This document shows, one piece after another, positions 11,736 through 13,886 of a DNA stretch of 13,886 nucleotides; within the stretch, counting starts at the first letter, position 1, and each line of letters opens with the position of its first letter. The notes beneath the pieces are model-generated. The model saw only the letters and a list, made by a program, of their open reading frames with translations. It had not been told where the DNA came from and did no database searches. The position numbers and the translations under genes are program-made. Origin of the DNA: JBFGCM01 sp041581135 (GTDB lineage Bacteria; Actinomycetota; Acidimicrobiia; Spongiisociales; UBA5794); assembly GCA_041581135.1 (NCBI GenBank), contig JBFGCM010000097.1:1-13886 (forward strand), in the 5' to 3' direction.

Positions 11736-13886
11736 TCAGGCCTGCAGCGACGCCTCGAGCGCCTCGATGAACCGATCGACATGCGACTCGTCGATGACCA
11801 GTGGCGGGCGCAGCTTGAGCACGTTGGCGTCAGGACCGTCGGAACCGACGAGGACCCCGTGCAGTCGCATGGCCTCGACGACCGCGGTGGTCGCAGCCGT
11901 TGCCGGCGAGCGAGCCTCGACATCGGTGACCAACTCCACTCCGACGACGAGACCGGCGCCGCGCACGTCGCCGATGCGCACCCGGCCGTCGTGGCGGCCG
12001 GCAAGTTCATGCAGAAGCTCCCGCAGGTAGTCCCCGATCCGGGCCGTATTGGCCACCAGGCCCTCGTCCTCGATCACGTCGAGTACCGCCATCCCGGCAG
12101 CGCACGACACCGGGTTCCCACCGAAGGTGCTGAAGAGACGGGTGCGGGCCATGTAGGCGTCCATGATGTCGGCGGTGGTCACCACCACGCCGAGCGGATG
12201 TCCGTTGCCGACCGGCTTGCCCAGCGTGACGATGTCGGGGCGCATGCCCCGCAACTCGTGACCCCACCACACCCCCATCCGGCCCAGACCGGACTGCACC
12301 TCATCGGCGATCACGATGCCACCGGCCGCTCGCACGATGGCGGCCACCGCCGGCAAGTAGCCGGCGGGCACATCGAGCACGCCGTTCGAGCACATCGCCG
12401 AGTCCACGATGAACCCCGCTATGCCCGAGGCCGCAAGCCGAGTCACGGCGCGGTCGACATCGAGTGCATACCGCTCCGCCGCGTCGTCGCCCCGGAACGG
12501 CCCTCGATAGGTGTCAGGGGCTTGGAGCCGGGCCACGTGGGGCAACGCGCCGATGTCGGGCTTGGACGGAGACAGCTCCCGGATGATCGACGTGATGCCG
12601 TGGTAGGCGCCGTCCATCACGATCATGCCCTCTGCGCCGGTGACGAGCCTCGCCATCTGGACTGCGACATCGTTGGCTTCGCTGCCCGAGTTCACGAAGA
12701 GGCACCGCGTGAGGTGGTCGCCCATGAGTCCCGTAAGCCGTTCGGCATAGTCGACGACAGCCCCGTACAGGTACCGGGTGTTGGTGTTCAGTGCCGCGGC
12801 CTGGCGGCCGATGGCGTGGGCCACGTGGGGATGACTGTGACCCACCTGGGGCACGTTGTTGTAGAAGTCGAGGAAGCGGCGCCCGTCGACTCCGATCAAC
12901 CACGGGCCCTGCCCGGACTCCACATGGAGTATCTCCTCGTAGAACTGTGGCGTGTGCGGCCCCAGATGCTCGGCCCGGCGCCGGCGCAGATCGACGGTGT
13001 CGCCGCCGGTCGGAAACCGGACCCGGGAACGGAGCCTCCGCCTCACGCCGTGCCCGTCGCGGCTGAGCAGATCGTCGAGGACCCCGGCGTAGGGGGCCAC
13101 GAACTCCCTCACCTCCGGCGCGCTGGCTGCCCGCACCGCACCGATGGTGAGGGTGGCGGCGACCCGGGCGAGCACGAGGTCGAACACCACGTCGATCTCC
13201 TCCCGCTCGATCGCCAACACGGAGTCGTAGCCCGCCACGAGGTCGCCGATGGCTTCCACCGAATCACCCGGCGCCCACCTCACGTCGGCCGCCACCGCGA
13301 TCTCGGCCATGAGCGGACCGTGCACCATGTCGCCGAAGTCGATGAGCCCGACGATCTCGCCGTCGGCAACCAGCACGTTGTCGCCGTGGGCGTCCTGGTG
13401 GATCAGCTGCTGGCGCATCCTCGCCAAGCGGGGCAGCACGTCATCTGCAGTCCGGTCGAGCACCGCGGCGACAGACTTGCGGGTGGCGGCGTCCTCTATG
13501 AGCTCGGCGAACGGACGCAGCTCCGCAGCCCGGAGCAGATCCCACGGGTGCTCGTGGCGCGCCGCCGGGTGGAAGAACCCACGCATTGCCCGGTCGAAGC
13601 GGCCAAGCGTCGCCCCGAGTCGACGGCGCAAGGCCGGAAGATCAACGGCCGGAGCTTCTCGCATCGAACGACCGGGCAGGTAGCTGAGCACCCGCAGCAG
13701 GTGGTCGCCGGCGATGGAGGACAGCTCGGCGCCGTCCCGGGTCGCCACGACCCGAGGGACGGGCAGCTCGGGATCGACCCTCGCCAGGTGGCGTAGCGTT
13801 TGCAGCTGCATGTCCACGACCATCGGATCCTCGGCGGCGTTCGAGATCTTGACGACGTAGCTCTGGTCATGCGCGTCGAGCCGGAA
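11736..13886 (-). CDS. APH-like kinase fused to class-III PLP phospho-lyase/aminotransferase, N-terminus cut by window edge
   Basis: 716 residues are visible; the frame is open to the window edge, so the true start lies beyond it and the ATG at 13823 is internal. Counting from the first visible residue, the kinase part holds YVVKIS (Lys13, ATP lysine), HQDAHGDN (His163, Asp165, Asn170) and DFGD (Asp183). A short linker leads at about 300 to a class-III PLP domain with NNVPQVGHSHP, FVNSGSEAND, IADEVQSGLGRMG (Asp528) and GKPVGNGHPLG (Lys557, Schiff base). GKPxGNGHP and NNVxxVGHxHP are typical of the AGXT2L clade (ethanolamine-phosphate and 5-phosphohydroxylysine phospho-lyases) rather than ordinary transaminases. 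In that family a hydroxylysine-kinase-like partner phosphorylates the hydroxyl and the lyase removes phosphate and ammonia. I infer the same two-step catabolism here. The substrate is open: hydroxylysine, ethanolamine or a similar amine. Confidence 0.9.
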   Translation of the reverse strand, partial: FRLDAHDQSYVVKISNAAEDPMVVDMQLQTLRHLARVDPELPVPRVVATRDGAELSSIAGDHLLRVLSYLPGRSMREAPAVDLPALRRRLGATLGRFDRAMRGFFHPAARHEHPWDLLRAAELRPFAELIEDAATRKSVAAVLDRTADDVLPRLARMRQQLIHQDAHGDNVLVADGEIVGLIDFGDMVHGPLMAEIAVAADVRWAPGDSVEAIGDLVAGYDSVLAIEREEIDVVFDLVLARVAATLTIGAVRAASAPEVREFVAPYAGVLDDLLSRDGHGVRRRLRSRVRFPTGGDTVDLRRRRAEHLGPHTPQFYEEILHVESGQGPWLIGVDGRRFLDFYNNVPQVGHSHPHVAHAIGRQAAALNTNTRYLYGAVVDYAERLTGLMGDHLTRCLFVNSGSEANDVAVQMARLVTGAEGMIVMDGAYHGITSIIRELSPSKPDIGALPHVARLQAPDTYRGPFRGDDAAERYALDVDRAVTRLAASGIAGFIVDSAMCSNGVLDVPAGYLPAVAAIVRAAGGIVIADEVQSGLGRMGVWWGHELRGMRPDIVTLGKPVGNGHPLGVVVTTADIMDAYMARTRLFSTFGGNPVSCAAGMAVLDVIEDEGLVANTARIGDYLRELLHELAGRHDGRVRIGDVRGAGLVVGVELVTDVEARSPATAATTAVVEAMRLHGVLVGSDGPDANVLKLRPPLVIDESHVDRFIEALEASLQA

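Noticed and set aside
11728..11739. 12-bp palindrome CTGAGCGCTCAG between the convergent stops as a bidirectional terminator
   Set aside because: Only a 4-bp stem could form with a 4-nt loop, there is no T-tract on either side, and most of the bases are fixed by the two stop codons. It is too weak to annotate.
11781..13796. 671-codon plus-strand open frame
   Set aside because: It is fully antisense to the kinase/phospho-lyase gene, which has many catalytic motifs. The amino acid composition (His/Arg/Val/Gly) is typical of a shadow frame in GC-rich DNA.
13318..13886. Aminoglycoside resistance gene (APH fold)
   Set aside because: The kinase domain is fused in frame to a PLP enzyme of the phospho-lyase clade, so a metabolic small-molecule kinase is far more likely.

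Overview
The window is GC-rich (roughly two-thirds GC by eye) and densely coded, with short intergenic gaps. Its gene content suggests an actinobacterium. The evidence is Thr/Ala-rich cell-surface linkers, GTG starts, and TANNNT -10 boxes placed for leaderless transcripts. The style reminds me of Acidimicrobiia/Ilumatobacter-like genomes, but that placement is an inference and no rRNA or marker gene is present to test it. Ten of eleven genes lie on the minus strand; only pncB is on the plus strand.

Left part (1-6188, minus strand, read right to left). DUF2339 polytopic membrane protein (4479-6188); a large CHAT-domain caspase-like protein with one membrane helix and an extracytoplasmic sensor plus Lcl/DUF1566-like tail (1845-4367); a Thr-rich lipoprotein (1023-1793); and the start of a MalK/UgpC-type ABC ATPase (1-995, cut by the window edge) whose H-loop histidine is Asn. 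DUF2339, the lipoprotein and the ATPase each have a -10-like hexamer exactly 6 nt before the start codon, so they probably have separate leaderless promoters. The CHAT gene instead has a strong Shine-Dalgarno sequence.

Middle (6290-9575, minus). An LtrA-family membrane protein broken by three single-base indels within about 230 bp (6290-7503); a DUF1648 membrane protein (7543-8487) overlapping by 4 nt a YtrA-type GntR repressor (8484-8831); and a GNAT acetyltransferase (8850-9575). A perfect 24-bp AT-rich palindrome spans the 18-bp gap between the GNAT stop and the GntR start and covers part of both codons. It is very likely the GntR operator. The repressor plus DUF1648 arrangement recalls the SdpR/SdpI logic.

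Right part (9576-13886). Nicotinamidase pncA (minus) and nicotinate phosphoribosyltransferase pncB (plus) diverge from a 39-bp region with overlapping -10-like boxes. Together they form the nicotinamide to nicotinate to NaMN salvage route to NAD. pncA is immediately followed by the GNAT gene. Convergent with pncB, 9 bp away, is a two-domain fusion of an APH-like kinase and a class-III PLP phospho-lyase-like enzyme, cut at its 5' end by the window edge. It looks like a one-polypeptide 'phosphorylate then eliminate' pathway for a hydroxylated amine.

There are no tRNAs, rRNAs, insertion sequences, CRISPR arrays or phage genes that I can see. The most unusual items are the CHAT transmembrane architecture, the degenerate ABC ATPase, the repressor-DUF1648 pair with its start-codon palindrome, and the kinase-lyase fusion.
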